DNA of 64,000 bases from Actinomycetes bacterium (GCA_021785695.1 JAJYEQ010000002.1:87565-151564); one strand, 5' to 3'; positions 29,446-42,252 are shown, counted from the stretch's first letter. Program-made: numbers and translations. The notes: generated by a model not told the origin, from the letters alone.

Positions 29446-31125
29446 TCAGCGGGACGTCACCGCCCCACGCTCGGCGCCCTGGACGAGTCGGGCGAACTTG
29501 TCGAGCACGCCCGTGGTGTAGCGGGGGGTGAAGGGGGCCAGGTGCGCGGCGCGCGCCGCCAGCGTGGCCTCGTCGACCAGCAGGTCGATGCGGTGGGTGC
29601 TCACGTCGATCTCGATCTCGTCGCCGTCGGCGACCAGAGCGATCGGTCCACCGTCGAGGGCCTCGGGCGCCACGTGGCCCACGCAGAACCCGTGGGTCCC
29701 CCCCGAGAAGCGCCCGTCGGTGACCAGCGCCGAGTCGCTGCCACGGCCCACGCCCTTCATCGCGCCGGTGATGGCCAGCATCTCGCGCATCCCCGGCCCG
29801 GACTTGGGTCCCTCGTAGCGCACGACGACCACCGTCTTCGGCTCGATCTCGCCGGCCAGGATCGCCGTCATGGCCGCGTCCTCCCCGTCAAAGACCCGGG
29901 CCCGACCCCGAAAGTGCAGGTCGTCGATGCCCGCCACCTTGACCACCGAGCCGCGCGGGGCCAGGGTGCCGCTGAGCACTGCGATGCCCCCCTGGGCGTG
30001 GATCGGGTGGTCCAGGTCGTGGATGACGTCGCCGTCGGGCGGGCGCGCCGCGAACTGCGCCAGGCTCTCGGCCATCGTGGCGCCGGTCACGGTGAGCGCG
30101 TCCCCGTGGAGCAGCCCGCGCTCCAGCAGGTGCGCCAGCACGACCGGGACGCCCCCGATGGCGTCGATGTCGCTCATGTGGTAGCGACCGTGGGGCTTGG
30201 TGTCGGCGATGTGCGGCACGCGAGCGGCCACGCGGTTGAAGTCCTCGAGCTCCAGGGGGACCCGGGCCTCGTGGGCGATCGCTAGGAGGTGGAGCACCGC
30301 GTTGGTGGACCCCCCCAGGGCCATCACCACGGCGATGGCGTTCTCGAAGGCCTCGCGCGTCAGGATGGCCCGGGCCGTGATCCCCTCGTCGAGCAGGTGC
30401 AGGACCGCCTGGCCCGTGCGGTAGGCGTAGTCCTCACGGCGCGGGTCGATGGCCGGGACCGAGGCGCTGCCGAGCAGCGACATGCCCAGGGCCTCCCCCA
30501 CGCTGGCCATGGTGTTGGCGGTGAACATGCCCGCGCAGCTCCCCTCGCCCGGGCAGGCGGCCAGCTCGACGGCGCGCAGCCCGTCGTCGCTGAGCGCGCC
30601 CACGGCGTTGGCGCCCACCGCCTCGAAGACCGACGTGATGTCGATGGCCTGTCCCTCCAGGTGGCCCGGCATGATCGTGCCGCCGTAGAAGAAGGCGCTG
30701 GGCACGTCGAGGCGGGCGGCCGCCATCAGCATGCCCGGCAGGGACTTGTCGCACCCCGCCAGAGTCACCAGGGCGTCGAATCGCTCGGCGTGCATGACGG
30801 TCTCCACCGAGTCCGCGATCACCTCGCGGCTCACCAGCGAGGCCCGCATGCCCTCGTGGCCCATCGAGATCCCGTCGGAGACGGCAATCGTGACGAACTC
30901 GAAGGGCACCGCGCCCGCGTCGCGGATCGCCTGCTTGGCCCGCGCCGCCAGGCGGTTGAGCGGCAGGTTGCAGGGCGTGACCTCGTTCCAGCTCGAGGCC
31001 ACTGCGACCTGCGCCTTGGCCATGTCCGCGTCGTCGAGACCCATCGCGCGCAGCATCGCGCGCGCGGGGGCCCGGCCGTTGCCCAAGGTGACCTCAGTGG
31101 ACCGGGGGGTGGGGTGGGCGTTCAT
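29446..31125 (-). CDS. ilvD: Dihydroxy-acid dehydratase
   Basis: A 559-residue iron-sulfur dehydratase making the 2-oxo acid precursors of Val/Leu and Ile. The cluster cysteines are in [25 protein letters not shown] and [16 protein letters not shown], and [22 protein letters not shown] is the conserved C-terminal block. It has its own leaderless promoter and ends just before the ilvB promoter, so it is probably regulated apart from ilvBNC. Confidence 0.96.
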   Translation of the reverse strand: MNAHPTPRSTEVTLGNGRAPARAMLRAMGLDDADMAKAQVAVASSWNEVTPCNLPLNRLAARAKQAIRDAGAVPFEFVTIAVSDGISMGHEGMRASLVSREVIADSVETVMHAERFDALVTLAGCDKSLPGMLMAAARLDVPSAFFYGGTIMPGHLEGQAIDITSVFEAVGANAVGALSDDGLRAVELAACPGEGSCAGMFTANTMASVGEALGMSLLGSASVPAIDPRREDYAYRTGQAVLHLLDEGITARAILTREAFENAIAVVMALGGSTNAVLHLLAIAHEARVPLELEDFNRVAARVPHIADTKPHGRYHMSDIDAIGGVPVVLAHLLERGLLHGDALTVTGATMAESLAQFAARPPDGDVIHDLDHPIHAQGGIAVLSGTLAPRGSVVKVAGIDDLHFRGRARVFDGEDAAMTAILAGEIEPKTVVVVRYEGPKSGPGMREMLAITGAMKGVGRGSDSALVTDGRFSGGTHGFCVGHVAPEALDGGPIALVADGDEIEIDVSTHRIDLLVDEATLAARAAHLAPFTPRYTTGVLDKFARLVQGAERGAVTSR

Positions 31126-31131
31126 GGGGGT

Positions 31132-31137
31132 AGTTTA
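31132..31137 (-). promoter_or_regulatory. -10 box of ilvD
   Basis: TAAACT on the minus strand six bases before the ATG at 31125. Leaderless arrangement. Confidence 0.5.
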
Positions 31138-31147
31138 CGAAGCCCGC

Positions 31148-32134
31148 TCAGCGGCGCGGGGCGGTGGCCGTGACGGTCTCGCCGAGGGCCTCGAGCTCGA
31201 CCCACGTCGAGCCGGGGCGCAGGGCGATGACGCGCCCACCCGCGGCGCGCAGGGCGATCGGCCGGCGCAAGGCGGTGTGGAACCAGCCACCGCGCTGCAG
31301 GCGCCCGTCGCTGAACACCAGGGCGGTCCCGTGGCCCATGAGGTCGGCCTCGGCGCCGATGTTGCCGACGCCGCCGATGTAGTTGACCTGGAGCACGACC
31401 ACGTTGGTCGGCGCCACGGCCACCCCGGCCGCCGTGCGCTCTGGCGCCCCGAAGATCGATCGCGTCCAGTCGTGATGGACCCCGTCCCACGTGTAGCTCA
31501 CGGCGTAGCCCGCCGGGAAGTTCACCGAGAACGTCGCCACCGGCGCCCCGCGCGCTGGGTGGCCGGACGCGACGTAGGTGAAGAGGGGCTGGGGGGGCGA
31601 GGCGCGACGGGCCTCGGCCAGCAGCCGGGTCGGGTCGAGCAGCAGGTTGTGCGGCGGCATGCGCAGCGCCGTGCGGAACATCGCGGGCCCGGCCGTCGCC
31701 TCGTCGAAGCGCTGCACCGGCGCGGTGGCGATGCTGTTGAGGGCGTAGGCCGCACCGCCCGAGAAGGCGAAGACGCCGCCCAGGGGGGACACCACCAGCC
31801 GGTCGGTGCGCCTCACCGACCGCACCGGGCCAATCACGCCGGGCAGCCGCGAGTTGAACACGGCGGCCAGGCGCGTGATGCCACCCTCGACGATCTCCTC
31901 GTAGACCACGTCGGCGTCGTTGATGCCGAACAGCGGATGCGCGTTGGGGGTGTTGTCGATCTTGACCGTGAGGGCGGGCCGGTGGGCCGCCGCGGCGGAC
32001 TCGGGCAGCCCGGTCAGGGGGGCCAGGTGCCGAGGGCGCCGTCCGGCCGCCGCGGGCGTCGCGGCGAGCAGCCCGGCCACCCCGACGGCCACGAGCCCCG
32101 CCGCGGCCGCGCGCGTCGTGGGGCGCCAGCGCAT
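31148..32134 (-). CDS. Exported DUF3048 (YerB-like) protein
   Basis: A 328-residue protein with an N-terminal signal peptide (GLVAVGVAGLLAATPAAAG). The mature part shows the DUF3048 pattern: APLTGLPE, RPALTVKIDNTPNAHP, NDADVVYEEIVEGGITRLAA, GPVRSVRRTD, and a second half with NVVVLQVNYIGGVG and FSDGRLQRGGWF. Function in the family is unknown; it lacks a lipobox Cys here. It begins four bases after gatB ends, so it shares the gat operon. Confidence 0.82.
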   Translation of the reverse strand: MRWRPTTRAAAAGLVAVGVAGLLAATPAAAGRRPRHLAPLTGLPESAAAAHRPALTVKIDNTPNAHPLFGINDADVVYEEIVEGGITRLAAVFNSRLPGVIGPVRSVRRTDRLVVSPLGGVFAFSGGAAYALNSIATAPVQRFDEATAGPAMFRTALRMPPHNLLLDPTRLLAEARRASPPQPLFTYVASGHPARGAPVATFSVNFPAGYAVSYTWDGVHHDWTRSIFGAPERTAAGVAVAPTNVVVLQVNYIGGVGNIGAEADLMGHGTALVFSDGRLQRGGWFHTALRRPIALRAAGGRVIALRPGSTWVELEALGETVTATAPRR

Positions 32135-32138
32135 CGGC

Positions 32139-33554
32139 CTAGCGCCGCGACTCCAGCTCGGCCAGCACCTGCTGACCGTTGGCCCGCCCCCGGGTGGCCT
32201 TCATCACCACGCCCACGAAGAACTGGGCCAGCTTGTCCTCGCCCGCGCGGTAGCGCGCCCATTCGTCGGGATGTTCGGCCACCGCCTGGGACACCGTGCC
32301 CGAGAGATCGTCGGCGTTCATGGGTGCGAATCCGCGTCGCTCCACGATCTCGGCCACCTCGCCACCGCCGCGCACCAGCTCGGCCAGGACCGCCTTGGCC
32401 TGGGTGGCCGACAGCGTCCCGGCCGCCTCGCGCGCGAGGACCTCGGCGAACGCGTCGGGGCGCACCTGCCCGGGCCCGTCCAGGCCGGCCAGCTCGTTGG
32501 CCGCGCGCGACAGGGCCACCGTGGCCTCCACGTCCCGGGCGACGGCCGCCTCGACGAACCCGTCCAGTCCGGCGCCGACGACGGCGTCGAGCACGTCGCC
32601 GGGCACCACGGCGCCGCGCGCCAGGCTGGCCAGGGCGGCTCGCCGCTGCGCGGGCATCGGGCCCAGGCCGTCGCGGATGCGCGCGATCATGGCGGGATCC
32701 GGCACCAGGTCGGTCAGATCGGGCTCGCGGAAGTACCGGTAGTCCTCGGCCTCCTCCTTGACCCGCATCGTGCTGGTCTCGCCGCTGCCCTCGTCCCAGT
32801 GCCGCGTCTCCTGGCGTACCTGCCCGCCCGCGAGGATCAGCTCGATCTGGCGCTCGGCCTCGTAGGCCACGGCCCGCTGCAGGCTGCGCAGGGAGTTGAG
32901 GTTCTTGATCTCGCAACGCGTGCCCAGAGGCGCGCCCGGGAGGCGCACCGAGACGTTGGCGTCCACGCGTAGGGATCCCTCCTCCATGCGCCCGTCCGAG
33001 GCGCCGGTCGCGATGAGGATCGCCCGCAGCTCGGCGACGTAGAGCCGGGCCTGCTCGGGTGAGCGCATGTCGGGCTCCGACACGATCTCCACCAGGGGCA
33101 CGCCCGCCCGGTTGTAGTCGACCAGCGACCGCTCGGCATCGTGCATGCGCCCGGTGCCGCCCAGGTGCGTGGACTTGCCGGTGTCCTCCTCGAGGTGCGC
33201 GCGCACGATCCCCACCCGGGAACCGTCGGACAGGTCGAGGTATCCCCCCTCGTTGATGGGTCGGTCGTACTGGGAGATCTGGAAGTCCTTGGGCATGTCG
33301 GGGTAGAAGTAGTTCTTCCGGTGGAAGGTCGACGCTCCGACCCGGGAGTGCAGAGCCGTCCCGATGGCCACCGCCAGCTCCACCGCCCGCGCGTTGAGCA
33401 CCGGCAGGGACCCGGGCAGCCCGAGGCACACCGGGCACACCTGGGTGTTGGGCTCGGCGCCAAAGGCGTTGGCGCAGCTGCAGAACATCTTGCTGGCCGT
33501 CAGCAGCTCGGTGTGCACCTCGAGGCCGACCACCATCTCCCAGCCCTCACGCAC
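32139..33554 (-). CDS. gatB: Asp/Glu-tRNA(Asn/Gln) amidotransferase subunit B
   Basis: A 471-residue tRNA-binding kinase subunit. MVVGLEVHTELLTASKMFC, the zinc cysteines around CSCANAF and CPVCLGLPG, YPDMPKDFQISQYDRP and the C-terminal YqeY/tail helical domain are all present. With GatA and GatC it converts misacylated Glu-tRNA(Gln) or Asp-tRNA(Asn). The GTG at 33554 overlaps gatA by eight bases; an ATG six codons later is also possible. Confidence 0.95.
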   Translation of the reverse strand: MREGWEMVVGLEVHTELLTASKMFCSCANAFGAEPNTQVCPVCLGLPGSLPVLNARAVELAVAIGTALHSRVGASTFHRKNYFYPDMPKDFQISQYDRPINEGGYLDLSDGSRVGIVRAHLEEDTGKSTHLGGTGRMHDAERSLVDYNRAGVPLVEIVSEPDMRSPEQARLYVAELRAILIATGASDGRMEEGSLRVDANVSVRLPGAPLGTRCEIKNLNSLRSLQRAVAYEAERQIELILAGGQVRQETRHWDEGSGETSTMRVKEEAEDYRYFREPDLTDLVPDPAMIARIRDGLGPMPAQRRAALASLARGAVVPGDVLDAVVGAGLDGFVEAAVARDVEATVALSRAANELAGLDGPGQVRPDAFAEVLAREAAGTLSATQAKAVLAELVRGGGEVAEIVERRGFAPMNADDLSGTVSQAVAEHPDEWARYRAGEDKLAQFFVGVVMKATRGRANGQQVLAELESRR

Positions 33555-34974
33555 CGGGCACCCCCCGTCCCGCCTCCACCACGGCGGCCGCCGCCACCAG
33601 GCGCTCCTCGCTGCGGGCCGGGCCGAGCAGCTGCACGCCGAGCGGCAGCCCGCTGGCCCCGCTCCCGAAGGGCACCGAGATGGCCGCGTGGCCGGACAGG
33701 TTGGTGGGGATGGTGAAGACGTCCGAGAGGTACATGGCCATCGGGTCGCTCACCTTGGCCCCCAGCGCGAAGGCCTCCGAGGGCGCCGTCGCCCCGAGGA
33801 GCAGGTCGGCGCTGGCGTAGGCGCGCTCGAAGGCCTCGATCATGACCGTGCGGACCTTCAGCGCCTGGCCGTAGTAGGCGTCGTAGTAGCCCGCCGAGAG
33901 CGCGTAGGTCCCCAGCATGATGCGGCGCTTGACCTCGGCGCCGAACCCCGCGGTGCGCGTCGCCACGTACATCTCGGTGATGTCGGAGCCCGCGACGCGC
34001 AGCCCGAAGCGCACGCCGTCGTAGCGCGCCAGGTTGCTGGAGGCCTCGGCCGGCGCGATGAGGTAGTACGCGCTGAGGCCGAGGCGCAACTCGGGGATGG
34101 ACACCTCGCTGAGTGTGGCGCCCGCCGCGGCCAGGACCTCGGCCGCGCCCGCGACGGCGGCCACGACCTCGGGGTCGGCCCCCTCGACCAGCTCGCGCAC
34201 GATCCCGATGCGCCGGCCCGCGACGCCTTGGTCCAGGTGCGCGATCAGCGCGGGGGCCGGGCCCGGCAGTGACGTGCTGTCGCGAGGGTCGTGGCCGGCG
34301 ATGGCCTCGAGGCTCGCGGCGGCGTCGGCCACGCTGCGGGCCAGGGGGCCGATCTGGTCGAGGGAGCTGGCAAAGGCCACCAAGCCGTAGCGCGAGACCA
34401 GCCCGTAGGTGGGCTTGATGCCGACCAGCCCGCACAGGGCGGCGGGCTGGCGGATCGAGCCACCGGTGTCGCTGCCCAAAGCGACGGGCACCATCCCCGC
34501 CGCGACCGCCGCAGCCGAGCCGCCCGACGAGCCGCCCGGCACCCGGGTGGGGTTGAGTGGGTTGCGGGTGGGGCCGTAGGCCGAGGTCTCGGTGGACGAG
34601 CCCATCGCGAACTCGTCCATGTTGGTCTTGCCCACCGGCACCGCGCCCGCCGCGAGCAGGCGCTCGACCGCAGTCGCCGTGTAGGGCGGGCGCCATCCCG
34701 ACAGGATCCGCGACCCGCACGTCGTGGGCACGCCGGTCTGGCACAGGTTGTCCTTGAGCCCCACGGGCACGCCCGCCAGGATCCCGGGGTCGCGGCCGGC
34801 CGCCACCGCGGCGTCGACGGCGGCGGCCCGCTCCAGCGCCGACTCACCCTCGACGTGGACGAAGACGTTGAGCTCTCCATTGCGCGCCGCGATGGCGGTG
34901 AGGGCCTCCTCGGTCACCGAGACGGCCGAGCGCTCGCCCGACCGCACCCGGGCGGCGATCTCCAGCGCGTTCAC
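33547..34974 (-). CDS. gatA: Asp/Glu-tRNA(Asn/Gln) amidotransferase subunit A
   Basis: A 475-residue amidase-signature subunit that releases ammonia from glutamine. The Ser-Ser-Lys triad is visible: Lys in [10 protein letters not shown], the cis-Ser in [17 protein letters not shown], and the nucleophile Ser in [16 protein letters not shown]. Overlaps gatC by four bases. Usual length. Confidence 0.96.
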   Translation of the reverse strand: MNALEIAARVRSGERSAVSVTEEALTAIAARNGELNVFVHVEGESALERAAAVDAAVAAGRDPGILAGVPVGLKDNLCQTGVPTTCGSRILSGWRPPYTATAVERLLAAGAVPVGKTNMDEFAMGSSTETSAYGPTRNPLNPTRVPGGSSGGSAAAVAAGMVPVALGSDTGGSIRQPAALCGLVGIKPTYGLVSRYGLVAFASSLDQIGPLARSVADAAASLEAIAGHDPRDSTSLPGPAPALIAHLDQGVAGRRIGIVRELVEGADPEVVAAVAGAAEVLAAAGATLSEVSIPELRLGLSAYYLIAPAEASSNLARYDGVRFGLRVAGSDITEMYVATRTAGFGAEVKRRIMLGTYALSAGYYDAYYGQALKVRTVMIEAFERAYASADLLLGATAPSEAFALGAKVSDPMAMYLSDVFTIPTNLSGHAAISVPFGSGASGLPLGVQLLGPARSEERLVAAAAVVEAGRGVPGA

Positions 34975-35270
34975 GGCTCCTCGCCCAGGATCCGCGGGAC
35001 GGCGAAGCGCCCGTCCTCGGGCTGGGGCGCCGCGCTCAAGAACGCGTCACGCACCAGTCCCGGGCGAACCTCGTCGGCGCGCACCACGGTGCCCAGGTCC
35101 ACCGGGTGCGCCGTCGGCGCCACCCCGGTCAGGTCCAGCGCGCGCAGGTCGTTGGCGTGGTCGAGCACCTGCGCCAGCTGCCCGGTGAAGCGGTCCAGCT
35201 CCTCCTCGGTCAGGTGCAGCCGGGCCAGCCGGGCCACCTTGGCCACATCGTCGCGGGTCAACTCGCTCAC
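34971..35270 (-). CDS. gatC: Asp/Glu-tRNA(Asn/Gln) amidotransferase subunit C
   Basis: A 99-residue clamp subunit linking GatA and GatB: DDVAKVARLARLHLTEEELD, then LDLTGVAPTAHPVDL and RADEVRPGL. Full family length. The start overlaps the stop of the upstream esterase gene by four bases, so gatCAB is translated from an mRNA that begins with the esterase. Confidence 0.94.
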   Translation of the reverse strand: MSELTRDDVAKVARLARLHLTEEELDRFTGQLAQVLDHANDLRALDLTGVAPTAHPVDLGTVVRADEVRPGLVRDAFLSAAPQPEDGRFAVPRILGEEP

Positions 35271-36019
35271 GCGGGCACCAGCGAGGCGAGGAAGTCAACC
35301 ACCCGGCGCTCGATCAGCGCGGCGTCGTTGTCCATCGTGGCCACGTGATACGAGTCCTCCAGCCAGATCCGCTCGAGGGGACCACCGACCCGGGCCTGGA
35401 GGTCGTCGCCGTTGTCCGTCGTGACGACGTGATCCTCGCGACTGCTCAGCAGCAGGCTGGGGGCGACGATGTCGGCCAGGTGCTCGTACACGCCGGCCAC
35501 GCCCGCGAAGAGGCTCCTGGCGCACGCCAGCGGCGTGGTCGCGTAGGCCGCCTCGACCTGCCCGGGGCGCTTGATGTCCGAGCCGATGCCGTCGATGGTC
35601 TCGATCCCCTCGGCTAAGAGGGCGTCGAGCCCCTCGAGCAGGGCGGCGTCGGGCGGCTTGACCAGAGGATTGATGAAGACGCAGCCGGCCACGGCGCGCT
35701 GCTCGGCGATCAGCGCGGCCAGCCCTCCGCCCGCCGAGAGTCCGGCCACGGCGACCGCGGAGACCTGTGCGGCCAGCTCGTCGTAGGCCGCCAGCGCCGC
35801 CGCGCTCCAGTGCGACCAGTCCGTGGTCATCAGGTCCTCGACCGACGTCCCGTGCCCGGGCAGGAGAGGCAGCCGCACCGCGTGGCCCTGGCGCGCCACG
35901 GCCTCGGCCAAGTCCCGCAGGGACTGCGGGCTCCCGGTGAAGCCGTGCAGGACCAGCACGCCCAGGGGCCCGCCGTCGGACGCGAAGGGCTCGCTCCCCG
36001 GAATGATCGCGGACGTCAC
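35267..36019 (-). CDS. Alpha/beta hydrolase (carboxylesterase/monoacylglycerol lipase-like)
   Basis: A 250-residue hydrolase. Oxyanion region LGVLVLHGFTGSPQSL, lid region LPLLPGHGTSVEDLMTTDW, nucleophile Ser in VAGLSAGGGLAAL, acid in SSREDHVVT and His in DSYHVATMDND complete the triad. It resembles Est30-type carboxylesterases. The track start at 36121 lies in the SDR gene; the GTG at 36019 has TAGGGT seven bases upstream. First gene of an operon with gatC, gatA, gatB and the DUF3048 gene. Confidence 0.86.
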   Translation of the reverse strand: MTSAIIPGSEPFASDGGPLGVLVLHGFTGSPQSLRDLAEAVARQGHAVRLPLLPGHGTSVEDLMTTDWSHWSAAALAAYDELAAQVSAVAVAGLSAGGGLAALIAEQRAVAGCVFINPLVKPPDAALLEGLDALLAEGIETIDGIGSDIKRPGQVEAAYATTPLACARSLFAGVAGVYEHLADIVAPSLLLSSREDHVVTTDNGDDLQARVGGPLERIWLEDSYHVATMDNDAALIERRVVDFLASLVPA

Positions 36020-36026
36020 GGTCCCC

Positions 36027-36032
36027 ACCCTA
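36027..36032 (-). promoter_or_regulatory. -10 box of the esterase-gatCAB operon
   Basis: TAGGGT on the minus strand seven bases before the GTG at 36019; leaderless. Confidence 0.55.
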
Positions 36033-36062
36033 CCCACGCGCCCGCGCCGCTCCTCGGGCGCG

Positions 36063-36941
36063 TCACGCCCACAGGGTAGGCAGCTGCTCGGCCAGCGTGG
36101 CGACGTCCCAGCGGTCGTCACGCTCCAGGGCCGTGGTCATCGTCCAGTTCTGGAACAGGCGGACGGTGCCCCCCTGGGTGAAGAACACCCGCCCGGTGGC
36201 CGGGCAGTCTTGCATGGCCAGGACCGCCACGAGCGGCGAGATGTTGGCTGGGTCCCACACGTCGAACTGCGCGGCATCGGCCGGCTTGACGACGTAGTCG
36301 GCCAGGCCAGGCGTGGACTCGGTCATCCGCGTCCGCGCCGCGGGCGCGATGGCGTTGACCCGCACGCCGTAGCGTCCGAGCTCCTCGGCGGCGATGACCG
36401 TGAGGGCGGCGATGCCGGCCTTGGCCGCGCCGTAGTTGGACTGGCCCACGTTGCCGATCAGCCCCGAGGTGGACGAGGTGTTGACGATGGACGCGCGCAC
36501 CGTCTCGCCGGCCTTGGCACGCTCGCGCCAGTACGTCGCGGCGTGGCGCATCGTCACGAAGTGGCCCTTCAGGTGCACCGCGACCACGGAGTCCCAGTCG
36601 TCCTCGCTCAGGTTCACCAGGACGCGGTCCCGCAGGATCCCCGCGTTGTTGACCAGCACGTGGAGGTCGCCGAACGTGTCGATGGCGCTGCGCACCAGAC
36701 GAGCGCCGCCCTCCCACGTGGCGACGTCGTCGTGATTGGCGATCGCCTCGCCGCCGAAGGCCCGGATCGTCTCGACGACCTCGTCGGCCGGCGTCGCCCC
36801 GGTCGCGGAGCCGTCGAGCGCCCCGCCCAGGTCGTTGACGACGACGCGGGCCCCCTCGGCGGCGAAGAGGAGGGCGTGCTCGCGCCCGATGCCTCGCCCC
36901 GCGCCCGTGATGATTGCGACTCGACCTGACAGTGCACCCAC
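36063..36941 (-). CDS. Short-chain dehydrogenase/reductase, hydroxyacyl-CoA/3-oxoacyl reductase-like
   Basis: A 292-residue SDR. The cofactor motif is ITGAGRGIGREHALLFAAEG followed by VVVNDLGGALDG, typical of the branch related to the (3R)-hydroxyacyl-CoA dehydrogenase part of MFE-2. Active-site residues are Asn in LVNNAGILRD, Ser in NTSSTSGLIG and Tyr-Lys in NYGAAKAGIAAL. A C-terminal extension of about 50 residues (FFTQGGTVRLFQ) is also usual there. NAD(H)-dependent oxidation of a fatty or steroid acyl-CoA is likely. GTG start five bases after GGAGG. Confidence 0.86.
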   Translation of the reverse strand: MGALSGRVAIITGAGRGIGREHALLFAAEGARVVVNDLGGALDGSATGATPADEVVETIRAFGGEAIANHDDVATWEGGARLVRSAIDTFGDLHVLVNNAGILRDRVLVNLSEDDWDSVVAVHLKGHFVTMRHAATYWRERAKAGETVRASIVNTSSTSGLIGNVGQSNYGAAKAGIAALTVIAAEELGRYGVRVNAIAPAARTRMTESTPGLADYVVKPADAAQFDVWDPANISPLVAVLAMQDCPATGRVFFTQGGTVRLFQNWTMTTALERDDRWDVATLAEQLPTLWA

Positions 36942-36962
36942 GACGACCTCCTTGCGCGCCGA

Positions 36963-37265
36963 TCATACCGAGGGTGGCCACCCTCCTCCCCGAGGGCGGC
37001 GCCGGGCGTGCGCATGGTAGTGGTCGCCGATGGTGCGCAGCCGGTCGTCCAAGCGCCACGCGCCCACGCCCAGCTCCTCGTTGGCCACCCGAGCCAGGCG
37101 AAGCCAGAGGGCGACGCGGATCGCGGGCGGCGGCAGCGGGTCGTGGGTCCGCCAGACCACCAGGGGCACCCCGCAGGCCTCGCACTCGGCGATCCAGTAG
37201 TCGGGCCCCTCGTCGAAGCGGCGCGTTAGCGCTGCGGCCTCACACAGCTCGCACGACGGGCTCAC
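36963..37265 (-). CDS. Small zinc-ribbon protein, unknown function
   Basis: A 100-residue protein with two CxxC pairs, SPSCELCEAA and IAECEACGVPLVVWRTH, which suggests one zinc site, then a helical region ending in a His/Arg-rich tail (DHYHAHARRRPRGG). Its GTG overlaps the stop of the PASTA pseudokinase gene (GTGA), so translation is coupled. The ORF track lists it only as the end of a 344-residue antisense frame. Related small proteins occur in actinobacteria, but I know no function. Confidence 0.7.
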   Translation of the reverse strand: MSPSCELCEAAALTRRFDEGPDYWIAECEACGVPLVVWRTHDPLPPPAIRVALWLRLARVANEELGVGAWRLDDRLRTIGDHYHAHARRRPRGGGWPPSV

Positions 37266-39097
37266 CGCACGTTGACAATGATCGTCGAGCGGTACGGGAC
37301 CATCGTCCCGGGCGAGGGCAGCGTCGAGACCACCTTGGTCCACGAGCTCGTCGCGGCACCCGGACCCTTGGGCGAGAAGAAGAGCACCGCGTGGCGGAAT
37401 GCGGCGACCGTCGCGGCCGGTCCGAGACCGATCACGTTGGGTACCGGCCGCGGGCCCTGGCCCGCAACGGTGGCCGTCGTCGAGGCCACGGTGGTGGAAG
37501 TCGTGCCCGGCGCCGAGGTCGTCGTGGTCGAGGGAGGCGTCGTGGCGGCGCCCGCGGGACCGCTGCTCAGGACCAGCGTGATCGTCGCTCCCCGGGGAAC
37601 GCTGCTCGGGTCCGTCACGCCGTGGTAGCGCGTCTCGACCACCTGTCCCACGGGCAGCGTCGACACCACCGCGGCCGAGGCCGGGCACGCCCCGTGCACG
37701 CCCACGCGGCCCAGGGCGCTCTGCGCGCCGGTGCAGCTCTGGCCGGTGACACCGGGCAGCGTCACGACGGTCGGGCCGCTCGAGACGGTGACCGAGATCA
37801 CCTGGCCCGAGCCGGCCGAGACGCCCGCGGCCGGCGACTGGCTGATGATCGCGCCACGCGCGACCGACGCGGAGGCCACGTGGCGCGTCACGCTCACCGA
37901 GAAGCCATCGGCGGTCAGCTGCGACGTCGCCTGCGCCACCGTCAGACCCTCCAGGCGCGGGATCGCCTGGTGCGAGCTGAACAGCCCGAACCACCACGCG
38001 ACTCCGGCCACGACCGCCAGGATCACCACCGCCGCGACCGCGGTGGCAGTGCGGCGGCGGCGCGGCGGCGGCACGACGGGGTAGGGATCGCTCGCGCGCC
38101 GTCGCGAGGGCATCCCGGTCCCCGTCACGTCGCTGGCGCCCTCAAAGACCTGGTCCGGGTCAACATCCCGCCCCGCCAGCTCCCGGGGCGAGGGCGCGCG
38201 AAAGCCGATGGACGCCCGTGGTGCCAGCGGCGGGACCTGCTGGAGGACCGGCACGGCGCCGCGCCGGGCGACCAGTTCGACGGGAGCCTCGTCGAGTGTT
38301 GCCGCGCCCAGACGACTAGCCATCCCCGCCGCGTCCAGGCGCTGGAGGGGATCGGGCACGGTGGCTTGAGCCAGCACCATGTCGAGCGTCCCCAACTCGG
38401 GATGGGGAGGCAGCGGCGAGGCGAGTCGCGCCTGCACCGACCCCTCCACCGTGGAGGCATCGAAGGGCGCCGCACCGGTCACGGCCTCGGCCAGGATCAG
38501 CGCGAGGGCGTACACGTCGGTGGCGGGTCCGGGCAGCTCGCCGCGCACCTGCTCGGGGCTGAGGTAGCGCAGGTCGTGCACGGTGTAGCGCTGGCGGTGC
38601 ATCGCGCGCAGGCCGGCGAGGGCCACGTCGGACACGCGCACGTGACCCAGCTCGTCGACGAGGATCTTGCGCGGGCTCAGGCCCCCGTGAGTCACCTGAT
38701 GGGCGTGCATGGCGGCCAGCGCGCCCGCGACGTCGCGGCCCAGCCGCGCGGCGTCCTCGACACTGAGGAGCTCGCCGGCCGCGAGGCGATCCTCGAGCGA
38801 GCCGTTGCCCAGGTACTCGGTGACCATGAAGATGGTGCCCGACTCCTGGCCCCCATCGAAGACCCGGGCGATGTGGGGGTGGCTGAGGGTGGCCGCGCGG
38901 ATGATCTGCGTGCGAAAGGCCCGCCGGACGTCCTCGTGCTCGGCCAGATCGGACCGCAGGGTCTTGAGGGCGACGCGCCGATCGAGGGCCAGATCCTCGG
39001 CCAGATAGACCTCCGACGTGCCACCCACACCGATGGTGTCGAGGATTCGGTACCGCCCTACGACCTGATATCCGGGTGCGTACCGAAAGCTCGCCAT
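37262..39097 (-). CDS. PASTA-domain Ser/Thr kinase homologue with degenerate active site (pseudokinase)
   Basis: 611 residues: kinase-like domain (1-270), Pro/Arg-rich juxtamembrane part, one membrane helix (AVAAVVILAVVAGVAWWF), then about three PASTA repeats and a Thr/Ser-rich stretch outside. The glycine loop (GVGGTSEV), ATP-site Lys45 (RRVALKTL) and the APE-like LSPEQV are present. The catalytic loop is HGGLSPRK where active kinases have HRDLKPxN, so the base Asp, Lys and Asn are all lost. The alpha-C Glu is Gln, and DFG reads SDVAL. PknB homologues bind muropeptides or lipid II. Catalysis here is unlikely; a scaffold or sensor role is inferred. Confidence 0.9.
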   Translation of the reverse strand: MASFRYAPGYQVVGRYRILDTIGVGGTSEVYLAEDLALDRRVALKTLRSDLAEHEDVRRAFRTQIIRAATLSHPHIARVFDGGQESGTIFMVTEYLGNGSLEDRLAAGELLSVEDAARLGRDVAGALAAMHAHQVTHGGLSPRKILVDELGHVRVSDVALAGLRAMHRQRYTVHDLRYLSPEQVRGELPGPATDVYALALILAEAVTGAAPFDASTVEGSVQARLASPLPPHPELGTLDMVLAQATVPDPLQRLDAAGMASRLGAATLDEAPVELVARRGAVPVLQQVPPLAPRASIGFRAPSPRELAGRDVDPDQVFEGASDVTGTGMPSRRRASDPYPVVPPPRRRRTATAVAAVVILAVVAGVAWWFGLFSSHQAIPRLEGLTVAQATSQLTADGFSVSVTRHVASASVARGAIISQSPAAGVSAGSGQVISVTVSSGPTVVTLPGVTGQSCTGAQSALGRVGVHGACPASAAVVSTLPVGQVVETRYHGVTDPSSVPRGATITLVLSSGPAGAATTPPSTTTTSAPGTTSTTVASTTATVAGQGPRPVPNVIGLGPAATVAAFRHAVLFFSPKGPGAATSSWTKVVSTLPSPGTMVPYRSTIIVNVR

Positions 39098-39106
39098 CGC
39101 ACATTC

Positions 39107-39112
39107 ACCCTA
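39107..39112 (-). promoter_or_regulatory. -10 box of the pseudokinase gene
   Basis: TAGGGT nine bases before the ATG at 39097, giving a very short or no 5' leader. Confidence 0.45.
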
Positions 39113-39151
39113 GAGCACGTGCCCGCCCCGGCTCGGGCACGGGTACGCCCG

Positions 39152-42240
<3,089 letters not shown>

Positions 42241-42246
42241 GGCGCC

Positions 42247-42252
42247 AGTCTG
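42247..42252 (-). promoter_or_regulatory. Possible -10 box of mnmA
   Basis: CAGACT six bases before the mnmA ATG. The same hexamer and spacing precede the aldehyde dehydrogenase gene at 44803. Confidence 0.35.
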
